Source of the DNA: [Leptolyngbya] sp. PCC 7376
GTDB taxonomy: Bacteria; Cyanobacteriota; Cyanobacteriia; Cyanobacteriales; MRBY01
Direction: 5' to 3'
Assembly: GCF_000316605.1 (NCBI RefSeq)
Contig: NC_019683.1
Coordinates: 2,588,036-2,652,035 of the forward strand
DNA length: 64,000 nucleotides
The notes beneath the pieces are model-generated. The model did not search any database. It saw nothing but the letters and a program-made list of their open reading frames with translations, and was not told the DNA's origin. Shown piece by piece: positions 44,125 to 53,928 of the stretch (within the stretch, counting starts at the first letter, position 1; every line of letters starts with the position of its first letter). The translations under genes and the position numbers were made by a program.

Positions 44125-44688
44125 TTAACGAGAACAACTATCTTCTTCTTCATAGGCTAATTTTCCTGTGAGGACATCTTCTACAAATTTGCAAAACCAT
44201 TGTTTAAAGGAAGTATTGAGGACCGGACGTTTCTCCCAGTCATGCCACATTTCAATGACTTGACCTTTTGTTCCAGCTTCCGTTGGATCTAGATCAATGC
44301 AAAGATGATCGCCACCGCCGTTATAAGTAAATGGAATCCAGTGCTTATTCCACCAATCATTTTTTACTTCTGCTGGCGGTTCGGAATAACTATCTTCAAA
44401 ATCTCCGCCATCCAGCAAATCTTTCCAAACTAACCACTCGTCTTGAATGCGATGTAGCGAGAGAAATTCCACCCCATCAAATAGCCAAGGTGAGTCTGCA
44501 CTCTGCCCATTATGACGACGATAAAAATCCTTGAAATCATTTGGCAAAGCAATCTCTAAAACTTTTTCACAGGCTAGAAGTTCTTCTTCAGTAGCACCGG
44601 GATTTAATCCTGCTGCAACTTTTGGTGCATTTTCAGCAAGCCAATTTTCAAGCTGTTGCCAAGCCACTTCAATCGTTTGAGATGTCAT
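44125..44688 (-). CDS. SMI1/KNR4 (SUKH) family protein
   Basis: 187 residues. The SUKH signature is clear: WLAENAPKVAAGLNPGATEEELLACEKVLEIALPNDFKDFYRRHNGQ, the WLFDGVEFLSLHRIQDEWLVWKDLL segment, and HWIPFTYNGGGDHLCIDLDPTEAGTKGQVIEMWHD. SUKH proteins are best known as immunity proteins that neutralise many classes of bacterial toxins. No partner toxin gene is in the window; in an 'orphan' array it would protect against toxins of other cells. It is on the same strand as, and follows in order, the other small genes of the accessory block. Confidence 0.85.
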   Translation of the reverse strand: MTSQTIEVAWQQLENWLAENAPKVAAGLNPGATEEELLACEKVLEIALPNDFKDFYRRHNGQSADSPWLFDGVEFLSLHRIQDEWLVWKDLLDGGDFEDSYSEPPAEVKNDWWNKHWIPFTYNGGGDHLCIDLDPTEAGTKGQVIEMWHDWEKRPVLNTSFKQWFCKFVEDVLTGKLAYEEEDSCSR

Positions 44689-44808
44689 GATTATCTCTTT
44701 AATTCAGCTAGTTCAATCGTACTGCATTTTCTTGGTTGTCTCGCTACACAACAGGGAATGCGAGTTTGAAACGATTAGGCTTGGCAGGCGATCGCCCAAT
44801 ATAGATTT

Positions 44809-46062
44809 TTAGCGATTGAGTCGATTCGGAATGCCATCACAACCGCCGGGAATTGTGCCGCGAGCTTTTTCGCCACACCAAGAGCAGCAATAATATCTTT
44901 GTTCTTCGCTCATGCGTTTGACATTGGTAAAGTCAACATCCTCGACTACTGCCCCTGTAAACTCACCAGTCCGATAATCTGGTCGCTGATTTTTTACCCG
45001 TGGACTTGCTGCATCAAAAGAACCATAAAAAAGAATTGTGCCTTTCAGATCGGCATTTTTGAGGTTGGCATCCACAAGAATTGTTCTCGCTAAATTTGCC
45101 CGCACTAAATCACATCCCTGTAAATTTGCCCTTACCATATTGGCTTCGCTCAGATCAGTCCAGCGCAAATCCATGGTGTGTAAATCGGTTCCCGCTAACA
45201 TCACACCGAGGTCAATCACCCGCACACCACTTAATCGATCCTCTTGATAGCCACCAGTACCATCAAAAATCGGACGTCCCAAACGACCATCTCGCCGCAA
45301 CGGAGTCAACAAGCGAGACTGAGATAAAAATCGTAAAATTTTTGCTTTACCACCAGCATCAACACTGCTGAGAATTGCAGCTGTTCGACCTTCCGCAATG
45401 GAGCGTTCCTGTGGCCAATCTTCTAATAAACCTTCTTCATTAAGTGCTAATTCTGAAATTCCTTGGAAATAAGTATCGATGGTTTGCTGTTGGGTAATGC
45501 GGTTTTGCTGGATTGTTAGGTCACGGGAAATCACATACTGCTCCCAGGCGACATAAACAGCCAACACAGCGATCATGATTTGGCCCAATGCGCCAACCCA
45601 GTCAGCCCAAGAGCCAAATTCATCCCATTTAATTTGGTTTAGCCAATAACCAACGAGTGCATAGACACCCAAAAATTTAAATAATCCGGCGATCGCGATC
45701 GCAAAGGCAATAAATCCAATTAGCGTTTTGCGTTCTTGAGCTGTGAGAAATGTTGAAAGCCATTCTTTTACCGACGGCAAAATGATTTTGAGCGACAGCA
45801 ACAATGTCACCAAAGTGCCTGATAAACCGAGCCATAGCCAATTACTCAAGAGGCCTATGACCATGACCCCAACTGCTGTAAACACGAGCCAGGGATTTGA
45901 TGAGTCGATCTGCCGTAAGTAAAATCGACGTTCCATCAAATCTTGTCGTGGCGGGGGAATTTTCGTTGGTTTTATGGCGGGTGTAATCTCCCCAGACTGA
46001 TCCGCCTGTGGCAACTTATCATTGGGCATCTCAGAAAACGAATTAGGTTTCGTCTGACTCAT
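44809..46062 (-). CDS. Pentapeptide-repeat membrane protein
   Basis: 417 residues. Membrane helices cluster at about residues 52-125 (NPWLVFTAVGVMVIGLLSNWLWL, TLVTLLLSLKIIL, TLIGFIAFAIAIAGLFKFLGVYALVGYWL), with another at WVGALGQIMIAVLAVYVAW. A soluble region contains SKDITIQQNRITQQQTID and DGR.GRPIFDGTGGYQED. The C-terminal 120 residues carry pentapeptide repeats with A(D/N)L.X steps (LRWTDLSEANMVRANLQGCDLVRANLARTILVDANLKNADLKGTILFYG) and end in a Cys-rich YYCCSWCGE. The function is unknown; a membrane scaffold is a reasonable guess. It lies just downstream of hemL on the same strand, but separated by a likely terminator. Confidence 0.78.
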   Translation of the reverse strand: MSQTKPNSFSEMPNDKLPQADQSGEITPAIKPTKIPPPRQDLMERRFYLRQIDSSNPWLVFTAVGVMVIGLLSNWLWLGLSGTLVTLLLSLKIILPSVKEWLSTFLTAQERKTLIGFIAFAIAIAGLFKFLGVYALVGYWLNQIKWDEFGSWADWVGALGQIMIAVLAVYVAWEQYVISRDLTIQQNRITQQQTIDTYFQGISELALNEEGLLEDWPQERSIAEGRTAAILSSVDAGGKAKILRFLSQSRLLTPLRRDGRLGRPIFDGTGGYQEDRLSGVRVIDLGVMLAGTDLHTMDLRWTDLSEANMVRANLQGCDLVRANLARTILVDANLKNADLKGTILFYGSFDAASPRVKNQRPDYRTGEFTGAVVEDVDFTNVKRMSEEQRYYCCSWCGEKARGTIPGGCDGIPNRLNR

Positions 46063-46119
46063 AAACCGTCGAAATATCGCTATTCCAGCAATTGTAACTA
46101 ATTCTTAAAGTCCCCGAAA

Positions 46120-46156
46120 AAGAAAAACCCCATCCTTGAAGAGAACGGGGAGTTTG
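46120..46156 (-). terminator. Probable terminator of hemL
   Basis: On the minus strand ACTCCCC is followed by a 15-nt loop and GGGG and a T-rich run (TTTTTCTTTTT). The stem is short, four strong pairs, so confidence is moderate. Confidence 0.5.
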
Positions 46157-46220
46157 CCCTTATGGCAATCAAATTAATATCGAGGATTTAGGCGATCGCC
46201 CAAACCTTTTCAGCATGATG

Positions 46221-47519
46221 CTAGATATTGCCAAAAACAATCTTCGCAGCGGCGAGAGTCTTATCAATATCCTCATCAGTGTGAGCTAAAGACGTGAAGC
46301 CAGCTTCAAACTGAGAAGGTGCGAGGTAAATACCCTGCTCCAACATGCCACGGTGATAACGACTGAATTTCTCTAGATCAGAATGCTTTGCGTCATCGTA
46401 GTTATGGACAGACTTGCCAGTAAAGAACATGCCGAACATACCGCTGATGTTGCCACCAGAAACTTCATGACCCGCTTCACGAGCAAGGCTCAATAAACCG
46501 TTAATCAACTTGTTTGTAATTGTTTCGAGATGCTCATAAGTGCCAGGACGTTGGAGCAATTCCAATGTCTTGATCCCCGCAGTCATTGCCAAAGGATTAC
46601 CGGAAAGTGTGCCCGCTTGATACATGGGGCCAGCAGGAGCAACCATTGACATAATTTCTTTACGACCACCGTAAGCACCCACAGGTAGACCACCACCGAT
46701 GACCTTACCCATAGTTGTTAAATCAGGTGTGACGCCGAACTTGGCTTGCGCACCACCGTAGGAAATGCGGAAACCAGTCATTACTTCATCAAATACGAGT
46801 AATGCACCATTTTCTTTTGTAATTTCCCGCAGGCCTTCGAGGAAGCCAGCATCAGGTGTGACAAAGCCAGAATTACCAACGACAGGTTCTAGAATTACAC
46901 CGGCGATCGCCTCAGGATTTTCCGCGAAAAGCTTCTTCACTGCATCAAGATCGTTATAAGGCGCAGTCAAAGTCGACGCAGTTGTTGACTTTGGCACACC
47001 CGGAGAATCAGGTAAACCTAAAGTTGCTACACCAGAACCAGCCTTCACGAGGAACATATCCGCGTGACCGTGGTAGCATCCTTCAAACTTAATGATTTTT
47101 TCGCGACCAGTGAATGCGCGCATTAAACGCAACACGGACATACAAGCTTCAGTACCAGAGTTGACGAAGCGAACCATTTCAACACTGGGCACAGCATTGA
47201 TGACCATCTCAGCCAAAATATTTTCCTTAAAACAAGGCGCACCGAAACTGGTTCCCTTTTCAAGGGTTTCACGAAGAGCCACATTGACTTCATCGTTTGC
47301 GTGACCACAGATCGCTGGGCCCCAAGTGCCAACATAGTCAATATATTCGTTACCATCGACATCCCAAGCACGAGAGCCTTTGACGCGATCAAATACGATG
47401 GGCTGTCCACCCACTGATTTAAATGCTCGCACGGGGGAACTGACACCACCCGGCATTAATTTTTGAGCTGCACTAAAAATTTCGTCTGATTTGGTTGTAT
47501 TTAAAGCTGTAGTAACCAA
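46221..47519 (-). CDS. hemL: Glutamate-1-semialdehyde 2,1-aminomutase
   Basis: 432 residues. It converts glutamate-1-semialdehyde to 5-aminolevulinate for chlorophyll, haem and phycobilin synthesis. Key segments: [81 protein letters not shown] (PLP-interacting Asp) and the PLP lysine at residue 272 in [18 protein letters not shown]. Length and start match the family. It is transcribed away from a divergent ferredoxin gene; its promoter is in the 217-bp gap. Confidence 0.96.
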   Translation of the reverse strand: MVTTALNTTKSDEIFSAAQKLMPGGVSSPVRAFKSVGGQPIVFDRVKGSRAWDVDGNEYIDYVGTWGPAICGHANDEVNVALRETLEKGTSFGAPCFKENILAEMVINAVPSVEMVRFVNSGTEACMSVLRLMRAFTGREKIIKFEGCYHGHADMFLVKAGSGVATLGLPDSPGVPKSTTASTLTAPYNDLDAVKKLFAENPEAIAGVILEPVVGNSGFVTPDAGFLEGLREITKENGALLVFDEVMTGFRISYGGAQAKFGVTPDLTTMGKVIGGGLPVGAYGGRKEIMSMVAPAGPMYQAGTLSGNPLAMTAGIKTLELLQRPGTYEHLETITNKLINGLLSLAREAGHEVSGGNISGMFGMFFTGKSVHNYDDAKHSDLEKFSRYHRGMLEQGIYLAPSQFEAGFTSLAHTDEDIDKTLAAAKIVFGNI

Positions 47520-47736
47520 ATTATTTCTCCTTTAAGCAAGATCTATAAAAATTAACTTTTGTAATCTAGATTGTTTTAATGGCCATTCAATCCCTGTGTG
47601 CTAGGGAAAATTTGTGACAGTTTATTATTTTACGGAATAAAGGCAATTTCGGCGTTTGTCTGGTGATTAATTCACAATGTCTTACAAGTGTTATTCGACG
47701 AAATTTATTATTTGCCCTTGGAGGAAACACAACAAA

Positions 47737-47979
47737 ATGTCGAAAGTTGCAGTGAAATTTATGCCCAATGATGTCGTGATTGAAGCGGCACCTGGAGAAC
47801 CGATGCTTGAGGTGGCGCGGCGAGCTGGCATCATGATCCCCACCGGTTGTCTGATGGGCTCATGTCATGCTTGCGAAGTAGAGCTAGATGACGGAGAAAG
47901 TCTTTGCGCTTGCATTGCTGGCATCCCTGGCGATCGCCCAGAAATCACGATTCATTTATTTAGCGATCCCGTTTGGTAA
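47737..47979 (+). CDS. Small 2Fe-2S ferredoxin-like protein
   Basis: 80 residues from the ATG at 47737, preceded by GGAGG. Ligands Cys38, Cys43, Cys46 (TGCLMGSCHACEVEL) follow the plant-type C-x4-C-x2-C pattern, and a fourth comes from CAC (Cys57/Cys59). Normal ferredoxins have a longer interval to the fourth ligand (about 30 residues), so this is a short variant. HIP1 lies near its 3' end. Function as electron carrier is inferred from the cluster motif. Confidence 0.8.
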   Translation: MSKVAVKFMPNDVVIEAAPGEPMLEVARRAGIMIPTGCLMGSCHACEVELDDGESLCACIAGIPGDRPEITIHLFSDPVW

Positions 47980-48430
47980 ACCACCCTAGGAGTTTGACTC
48001 ACCATCACAATTATTGTGTTCTAAGTGTCGAACTAAATCTAAGAAACAACAGTTATTTTGTAGCGTTTGATACGGAATAAAGGTGTAAATCGTTTTAGAA
48101 ACCAGTATGCCTTAGGGTAACCAAAATCATTTCTTAATACTTTTTAAGACGTGATAAGCATAAATACTAATTTCAAAAAGAGCTGCTGAATAAGTTTCTC
48201 CCGTAATACACAGAGAAATCCAAGGCAATTAGGATTAAGACCCATCAAGTCACCCCTTGATTCTTTCGCTCGATCCATTAGTATTTTGTGAAACAAAGCC
48301 AATATTCTCATCGGTTAAAAGTTACTTCTGCTACCGATTAGAGATATTTGTCTGTGTTATTCAAGAGCATAAATGCCTAAAACATCTCAAACTAATGCCT
48401 AAGTCAACTTTCCAAAAACGGAGTCTGGCT
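47980..48430. other. Upstream region of amt
   Basis: About 450 bp. It contains the NtcA-like palindrome at 48060 and a longer in-frame extension of amt from 48257, which I do not accept as coding because it lacks family similarity; the ATG at 48395 is an alternative start. Confidence 0.5.
48060..48073 (+). promoter_or_regulatory. NtcA-like site upstream of amt
   Basis: GTA-GCGTTTGA-TAC matches GTA-N8-TAC, the binding consensus of the nitrogen regulator NtcA, 358 bp upstream of the chosen start. A clear -10 box at the usual spacing was not found; the match could arise by chance (about one per 4 kb), though amt genes are known NtcA targets. Confidence 0.5.
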
Positions 48431-49963
48431 ATGGAGCAAGCACATTTCAGCCCAGCACACGATGATAGTGTTGTTCTGAACTTTGCCCGTAAGCTCTCCC
48501 GTAACTTTTCTCCAATCTGGCTAGCTTGTATTCCTGCTGCAGCGATTATCACTGTAGTTTGGAGCACAGCAGCTATGGCAGACGGCCATGAAGTAGCCGT
48601 TGATGCAGCTGGTCAAGTCCAAATCATTTTGGACACTATCTTCCTGCTTGTTGCATCAGTGCTGGTCATTTTCATGAACGCAGGCTTCGGAATGCTCGAA
48701 GCTGGCTTCTGTCGTCAGAAAAATGCCGTTAACATCCTTTCCAAAAACCTGATTGTCTTTGCGGTTGCAACAATTGCATACTGGGCAATCGGTTACGCCT
48801 TTATGTATGGCGACGGTAATTCTTTCATCGGTTTGAAGGGTTTCTTCTTCTCCGGTAGTAGTGTTCCCTACAGTGGCGATGGTAGTGAGTGGTACACCAT
48901 GGATGGTGACGCTCAAATCCTGAACTTCGTCCCTGAAAGTATCTCTTTCCTTTTCCAAGTTGCCTTCGCAGCAACAGCGGCAACCATCGTTTCCGGTGCG
49001 GTTGCAGAAAGGATTAAGTTTGATGCTTTCTTGATTTTTAGTTTCCTTTTGGTTGCTATTTCTTACCCCATCACAGGTCACTGGCAGTGGGATGGCGAAT
49101 GGCTATCAGCGCTTCCTTTCCTCGGTGTAGATGAAGAAGGTGCAGCTCTGTTTGGTTTCCATGACTTTGCTGGTTCTACCATCGTTCACTCTGTTGGTGG
49201 TTGGGCTGCTCTTGTTGGTGCCGCTGTGCTTGGCCCTCGTGCTGGCAAGTATCGTGAAGACGGTAAAGTCAATGCAATTCCCGGTCACAACATGAGTATC
49301 GCGACCCTTGGTTGTTTGATTCTCTGGATCGGCTGGTTTGGTTTTAACCCTGGTTCCGAGTTGGCAGCAAGTGCAAATGTTCCTTACATCGCTGTAACGA
49401 CTAACTTGGCTGCTGCTGCTGGTGGTTGCACTGCAACAATCACGTCTTGGTTAAAGGATGGCAAGCCTGATCTTTCCATGATTATTAACGGTATCCTTGC
49501 TGGTCTCGTTGGTATCACTGCAGGTTGTGATAGTGTTTCTATCTTCTCTGCTGTAATCATTGGTGCGATCGCCGGCGTAATCGTGGTCTTCTCCGTTGCT
49601 ATGTTCGATAGCATCAAGATTGATGACCCCGTTGGTGCGACCTCTGTACACCTCGTTTGTGGTATCTGGGGTACATTCGCTGTTGGTCTATTCAAAATGG
49701 GTGGAGGTCTCTTCACTGGTGGTGGTATCCAACAGTTAATTGCTCAGGTCGTTGGAATTCTCTCTATCGGTGGCTTTACCGTTGCCTTTAGTTTCATCGC
49801 TTGGTACGCGATCGCCGCAGTTCTTGGCGGTATTCGTGTCGAAGAAGACGAAGAACTCCGTGGTCTCGATATTAGTGAGCACGGCATGGAAGCTTACAGC
49901 GGTTTCGTAAAAGAATCTGATGTAATCTTCAGCTCTTCAGCTTCTTCTGATTCCGAAGGCTAA
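48431..49963 (+). CDS. amt: Ammonium transporter
   Basis: 510 residues from the ATG at 48431, preceded by CGGAG. A membrane-like segment near residues 27-50 may be a signal or first helix, followed by the Amt core: [105 protein letters not shown] (the pore-lining His of twin-His), [10 protein letters not shown] and [20 protein letters not shown] (second His). The transporter brings ammonium/methylammonium into the cell under nitrogen limitation. The NtcA-like site supports nitrogen control. No glnB/glnK follows; a terminator comes right after. Confidence 0.94.
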   Translation: MEQAHFSPAHDDSVVLNFARKLSRNFSPIWLACIPAAAIITVVWSTAAMADGHEVAVDAAGQVQIILDTIFLLVASVLVIFMNAGFGMLEAGFCRQKNAVNILSKNLIVFAVATIAYWAIGYAFMYGDGNSFIGLKGFFFSGSSVPYSGDGSEWYTMDGDAQILNFVPESISFLFQVAFAATAATIVSGAVAERIKFDAFLIFSFLLVAISYPITGHWQWDGEWLSALPFLGVDEEGAALFGFHDFAGSTIVHSVGGWAALVGAAVLGPRAGKYREDGKVNAIPGHNMSIATLGCLILWIGWFGFNPGSELAASANVPYIAVTTNLAAAAGGCTATITSWLKDGKPDLSMIINGILAGLVGITAGCDSVSIFSAVIIGAIAGVIVVFSVAMFDSIKIDDPVGATSVHLVCGIWGTFAVGLFKMGGGLFTGGGIQQLIAQVVGILSIGGFTVAFSFIAWYAIAAVLGGIRVEEDEELRGLDISEHGMEAYSGFVKESDVIFSSSASSDSEG

Positions 49964-50007
49964 ATCGCGCTTCTGAATCAGTCAAAAAATTTCATCACAA
50001 CTGGAAT

Positions 50008-50038
50008 CAAACCTCCTTGCTAAGAAGGAGGTTTTTCT
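50008..50038 (+). terminator. Rho-independent terminator of amt
   Basis: Perfect arms AAACCTCCTT and AAGGAGGTTT around a 6-nt loop, then a T-run, 45 bp after the amt stop. Confidence 0.9.
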
Positions 50039-50724
50039 GTATGGATAAACAAGCCTCTATCTCTGAGTGGGTAATCGCTCAGTATGCAGTGAAGTAATAC
50101 TTTAACTAGGTCATTCTGTAAGGATGATCATCGCCACTTATTGATTTTTGTTAAAGATCGCGCCTAGTAAATTCATTATTTTCTGAGTTGATATTTTAAC
50201 GACGTCTATGCTGTCTAGACATCCGACTCAGCAGCTTGGATGATTTAATCCTCACCAGGCAAGGAAACTAAGCCAGATAAGTACAACATATCTCCTCGGA
50301 GAGGAGCATGAAACAGCATTGAATAGCACTTATTCTTGTTGCGAAATGTAACGCAATATTTTTACAAGATGTAATGATCTAAGTGAGTAGCTCGTTGTAT
50401 AACTTGTACCTAAGATTACAAAAATGCAGCCTTAAAGATCCTTTCAAACCGGGACTTTAATCGTGAATTTTCCTTTTTCGCCCACTAAAGACTTTCGAAC
50501 TTAATCTTTGTAAAGTTTCTTAAAGGTGTGGGGAGGAAAGCCACGAAAATGGCTCACACTCTTAAATGGTTTAGAGAGTCAATTTGCCTTGTCACAATAT
50601 TTTGCTTCACAGCCTTTGAATCAAACTTTTGCGGCGCCAATGGCTCTGAACCAAGCTTAAAAAAAACTAAGCGAAAACATACTCAATAAAATCCCACTCA
50701 TAAATATAAGTAGGAGATAAAAAC
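50039..50724. other. Upstream (promoter and leader) region of the cpc operon
   Basis: About 690 bp between the amt terminator and cpcB. The cpc promoter should lie here; no clear -10/-35 pair or HIP1 site was recognised. A short ORF with a strong ribosome site lies at 50549. Confidence 0.5.
50549..50689 (+). CDS. Possible 46-residue leader ORF upstream of cpcB
   Basis: ATG at 50549 with GGGAGGAAAG eight bases upstream, TAA at 50687, ending 35 bp before cpcB. The product (MAHTLKWFRESICLVTIFCF...) contains a hydrophobic stretch with three Cys and a basic tail. A different frame of the same DNA also stays open, so coding is uncertain; no family is recognised. Confidence 0.25.
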   Translation: MAHTLKWFRESICLVTIFCFTAFESNFCGANGSEPSLKKTKRKHTQ

Positions 50725-51243
50725 ATGTTTGACATCTTTACTCGGGTTGTTTCTCAGGCTGATGCCCGAGGTGAGTTCATCTCTACTGACAAGCTCGATG
50801 CTCTTAGCAAAATCGTTAGTGATGGCAACAAGCGTGCCGATGCTGTGAACCGCATCACTGGTTCCGCTTCCGCTATTGTTACTGAAGCTGCTCGCACACT
50901 CTTTGCAGACCAGCCTCAACTTATTGCTCCTGGTGGTAACGCTTACACTAGCCGTCGTATGGCTGCTTGTTTGCGCGACATGGAGATCATCCTCCGCTAT
51001 GTAACTTACGCAATCTTCACTGGAGATGCGTCTGTTCTTAACGATCGTTGTCTCAATGGCCTTCGTGAGACTTATCTCGCTCTCGGTACTCCCGGTGCTT
51101 CTGTTGCTGTTGGCGTCAGAATGATGGGTAAAGCTGCTCAAAAGATTGTTGGCGATTCTAATGGAATCACTACTGGCGATTGCAGCACTCTACTTCAAGA
51201 AATCAACCTTTATTTCGAAGCTGCGGCAGCTGCTGTCGAGTAG
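50725..51243 (+). CDS. cpcB: C-phycocyanin beta subunit
   Basis: 172 residues, exact family length. Phycocyanobilin attaches to Cys82 ([10 protein letters not shown]) and Cys153 ([11 protein letters not shown]); Asn72 (GGNAYTS), the residue methylated by CpcM, is conserved. It forms the rods of the phycobilisome with CpcA on the thylakoid surface. An AAGTAGGAGA ribosome site (AGTAGGAGATAAAAACATG) lies upstream. It is the first gene of cpcBA-EF. Confidence 0.98.
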   Translation: MFDIFTRVVSQADARGEFISTDKLDALSKIVSDGNKRADAVNRITGSASAIVTEAARTLFADQPQLIAPGGNAYTSRRMAACLRDMEIILRYVTYAIFTGDASVLNDRCLNGLRETYLALGTPGASVAVGVRMMGKAAQKIVGDSNGITTGDCSTLLQEINLYFEAAAAAVE

Positions 51244-51352
51244 GAAGTGACGGTCTTTATGGCCCAAGCTTTTTACGCTAGTCTTACAGCAAAATTTGTA
51301 AGGCAATTTTTTAAAGAAAGTTATTGATAATCCACAGGGAGATAATTTAACA

Positions 51353-51841
51353 ATGAAAACCCCTCTCACCGAAGCGGTATCTGTTGCAGACTCTCAAGGT
51401 CGCTTTTTAAGCAACACTGAGCTCCAATCTTTGTTTGGTCGTTTTGAGCGCGCAGCAGCAGCAATGGCAGCAGCTAAAAGCCTAAGTGCTAGTTCTAGCT
51501 CTCTCATCACTGGTGCAGCTAATGCTGTTTACAGCAAGTTCCCTTACACGACTTCTACTCCTGGCCCTACTTACGCTTCCAGCGCTGTTGGTAAAGAAAA
51601 GTGTGCTCGTGACATTGGCTACTACCTCCGCATGGTTACTTACTGCCTAGTTGCTGGTGGTACTGGTCCTATGGATGAGTATCTTGTCGCTGGTCTTGAT
51701 GAGATCAACCGTACTTTTGAGCTTTCTCCTAGCTGGTACATTGAAGCTTTGACTTACATCAAAGCAAACCATGGTCTTAGTGGCCAGTCTGCTACTGAAA
51801 CTAATAACTATATCGACTACGCGATCAACGCTCTTAGCTAA
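51353..51841 (+). CDS. cpcA: C-phycocyanin alpha subunit
   Basis: 162 residues. Chromophore Cys84 is in [19 protein letters not shown], and the N-terminal segment [25 protein letters not shown] matches CpcA. It pairs with CpcB. The 109-bp spacer after cpcB and the ribosome site AGGGAGA fit normal cpcBA operons. The 140-bp gap to cpcE contains an imperfect hairpin with a T-run (near 51870-51930) that could reduce readthrough to the lyase genes. Confidence 0.98.
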   Translation: MKTPLTEAVSVADSQGRFLSNTELQSLFGRFERAAAAMAAAKSLSASSSSLITGAANAVYSKFPYTTSTPGPTYASSAVGKEKCARDIGYYLRMVTYCLVAGGTGPMDEYLVAGLDEINRTFELSPSWYIEALTYIKANHGLSGQSATETNNYIDYAINALS

Positions 51842-51980
51842 TTGATTGTGATTGTTTGACCGACCTAGGTGGATAATCGACTAGTGGCTTTTTTGTCGAT
51901 GTTTGATTATCTATCTGGGTCTTGTTGTATCTATGAATATTTTGGTCTTGGCTATAAACCAAACATGGTAAGAAGTTGGT

Positions 51981-52793
51981 ATGGGTGATAGTGACTGGAA
52001 GATGGCTGAGGCATGGACGCTTGAAGAGGCGATCGCCAATATCCAGCAAACAGAAGATTTAGGCAAAAGATATTATGCGGCTTGGTGGTTTGGTCGTTTT
52101 CGAGTGCAAGATGATCGGGCCTTGGCTGCTTTACTCGATGCTTTAAAAGATGAAGCAGACCGTTCTCCTGATGGAGGCTATCCCCTCCGGCGCAATGCCG
52201 CCAAAGCTTTGGGTAAATTAAATAATCCCAACGTTGTTGAACCTTTGATTGGTTGTCTGGATAGCGAAGACTATTATGTGCGGGAATCAGCGGCGCAATC
52301 TTTAGAGCTTTTAAAAGATGAGCGGTCGATCTCCCCTCTCCGAAAGATGTTGGTGGGTGGAATAGAAGCCGCGGTATTAAAGGAAGGAAAACCTCATTTT
52401 GTACAACCCTATGAAGCGATTATTGAGGCTCTAGGAGCGATGTGTGCAACGGAGGCGATCGCCGATATTCAAGTATTTCTAGAGCATGATGCCGAAAAGA
52501 TTCGCTATGCAACCCTTAGAGCGATGTATCAGCTCACAGGCAAAGCAATTTATGCAGAACAATTAATCGATGCATTGGGCGGAGATACTTTGCAGCTTCG
52601 TCGGTCTGCGTTGATGGATTTGGGCGCAGTGGGCTATGTGCCAGCAGGTCCGGCGATCGCCAATACATTAGCGGAAAATAGCCTAAAATTGATTTCCCTC
52701 AAAGGTGTTTTGGAAGCCCATCTCAATCGCACCAACAGCAAATTAGACGCCGAGGGCGATAACCTCTTACAGTTAATGGATAGTTTGCTCTAA
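51981..52793 (+). CDS. cpcE: Phycocyanin alpha-subunit phycocyanobilin lyase, CpcE subunit
   Basis: 270 residues. HEAT-like repeats fill the chain: [82 protein letters not shown], then further repeats near residues 115-230. CpcE forms a heterodimer with CpcF that attaches phycocyanobilin to Cys84 of CpcA. The second ATG (52002, [11 protein letters not shown]) is a possible start. It is directly upstream of cpcF and downstream of cpcBA. Confidence 0.93.
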   Translation: MGDSDWKMAEAWTLEEAIANIQQTEDLGKRYYAAWWFGRFRVQDDRALAALLDALKDEADRSPDGGYPLRRNAAKALGKLNNPNVVEPLIGCLDSEDYYVRESAAQSLELLKDERSISPLRKMLVGGIEAAVLKEGKPHFVQPYEAIIEALGAMCATEAIADIQVFLEHDAEKIRYATLRAMYQLTGKAIYAEQLIDALGGDTLQLRRSALMDLGAVGYVPAGPAIANTLAENSLKLISLKGVLEAHLNRTNSKLDAEGDNLLQLMDSLL

Positions 52794-52828
52794 CCTCCCT
52801 CACTTATTGCCTAGTTTTTTCCGAATTT

Positions 52829-53494
52829 ATGACCGTCTCAGACTTAATTACTGCCGTTAATAATGCCGATTCTGCGCAAGGCTTAATCGATGCTGTGGAA
52901 GATTTGGTGGCTCACGTTGATCAAACCGCGATGACAACCCTTGTAGACGTGCTCAAGTTTAATAATCCAGGGGCTGCAGTGGCCGCTGTAGATGGCCTGA
53001 TTCAGTTGGGTAAGCCAGTTGTTTCGTATCTATTGGAAAATCTGGATGGCTATAACTATGGTGCAAGGGCATGGATGATTCGTGTGTTTGCAGGAGTCGG
53101 CGACCCAAGAGCTTTAGATTTATTGGTTGAGGCGGCTAATACTGATTTTTCTCTCAGTGTGAGACGAGCTGCCACGAAAGGTTTAGGGAGTATTCTCTGG
53201 CAAGATATTGCTGATGAAAATGAGCGTTTCCAATGGCAACGAAAAGTACTTGATTGTTTATTGCTCGCTTTAGAGGATGGAGAATGGGTTGTTCGCTATG
53301 GGGCGATCGCCGGCTTAGAAGGATTAGTGAAATCTCTATCTGATGAGCGACAAAGAGAAGCTTGCGATTACCTACAAAAATTTATCACTATAGAAGATGA
53401 AATTGTAGTGCGTGCCAGATGTTGGCAAGCGCTTAGACAGCTTTCTCTAGCCTATGGACTCAATGTTGATCTCGAAAACTTAGCGATTGGTTAA
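52829..53494 (+). CDS. cpcF: Phycocyanin alpha-subunit phycocyanobilin lyase, CpcF subunit
   Basis: 221 residues with HEAT-like repeats: [85 protein letters not shown] and [20 protein letters not shown]. These mark CpcF, the partner of CpcE. It begins 35 bp after cpcE. Its stop overlaps the convergent aroH gene by four bases. No linker genes (cpcC, cpcD) are present between cpcA and cpcE, unlike the cpcBACDEF order of many relatives. Confidence 0.92.
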   Translation: MTVSDLITAVNNADSAQGLIDAVEDLVAHVDQTAMTTLVDVLKFNNPGAAVAAVDGLIQLGKPVVSYLLENLDGYNYGARAWMIRVFAGVGDPRALDLLVEAANTDFSLSVRRAATKGLGSILWQDIADENERFQWQRKVLDCLLLALEDGEWVVRYGAIAGLEGLVKSLSDERQREACDYLQKFITIEDEIVVRARCWQALRQLSLAYGLNVDLENLAIG

Positions 53495-53895
53495 CGGCTA
53501 GCCACTTGGGCTAAAGACCAATCTGGTCTGAGATTGCTAGCCTCGCGGAGGTAGGAATGCTTAATCTCTGCTTGGGGTTTGGGGGTATTGATGTGGATGA
53601 GTACCCGGATGCATTGTTGCAAGCTGGGAGTTACTGCCATCTGTTGCACATCTAAAAGAGGCACACTGTCCCAATGATCTCGTTTGCGGGCGATCGCCGC
53701 CGGAAAGATCGCGTCCAAATCCGCTGTCGTCGTAAACACAACACTGATAATTTCTTCGGGATCAAGCTCGTTACGCTGGTCGATATCATCGAGTAATTCT
53801 TTGACAGACTCTGCGATCGCCTCCTTGGTATTTGACGATGCTGTCGTTGCGCCGCGAATTGCTCGTACCTTCCAGTCCACGTTGTTGTCCTCCAC
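53491..53895 (-). CDS. aroH: AroH-type chorismate mutase
   Basis: 134 residues. The AroH fold is shown by [26 protein letters not shown] (active-site Arg), [36 protein letters not shown] and the late [13 protein letters not shown] (second Arg). It converts chorismate to prephenate in phenylalanine/tyrosine synthesis. It is longer than B. subtilis AroH by a short C-terminal tail. It stands alone, convergent with cpcF. Confidence 0.92.
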   Translation of the reverse strand: MEDNNVDWKVRAIRGATTASSNTKEAIAESVKELLDDIDQRNELDPEEIISVVFTTTADLDAIFPAAIARKRDHWDSVPLLDVQQMAVTPSLQQCIRVLIHINTPKPQAEIKHSYLREASNLRPDWSLAQVASR

Positions 53896-53928
53896 GAGAA
53901 ATTATGACTTCACTATATAGGGTTGTCT

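Noticed and set aside
48257-48430. N-terminal extension of amt
   Set aside because: Residues are unlike Amt N-termini and there is no ribosome site; the ATG at 48431 has GGAG upstream.
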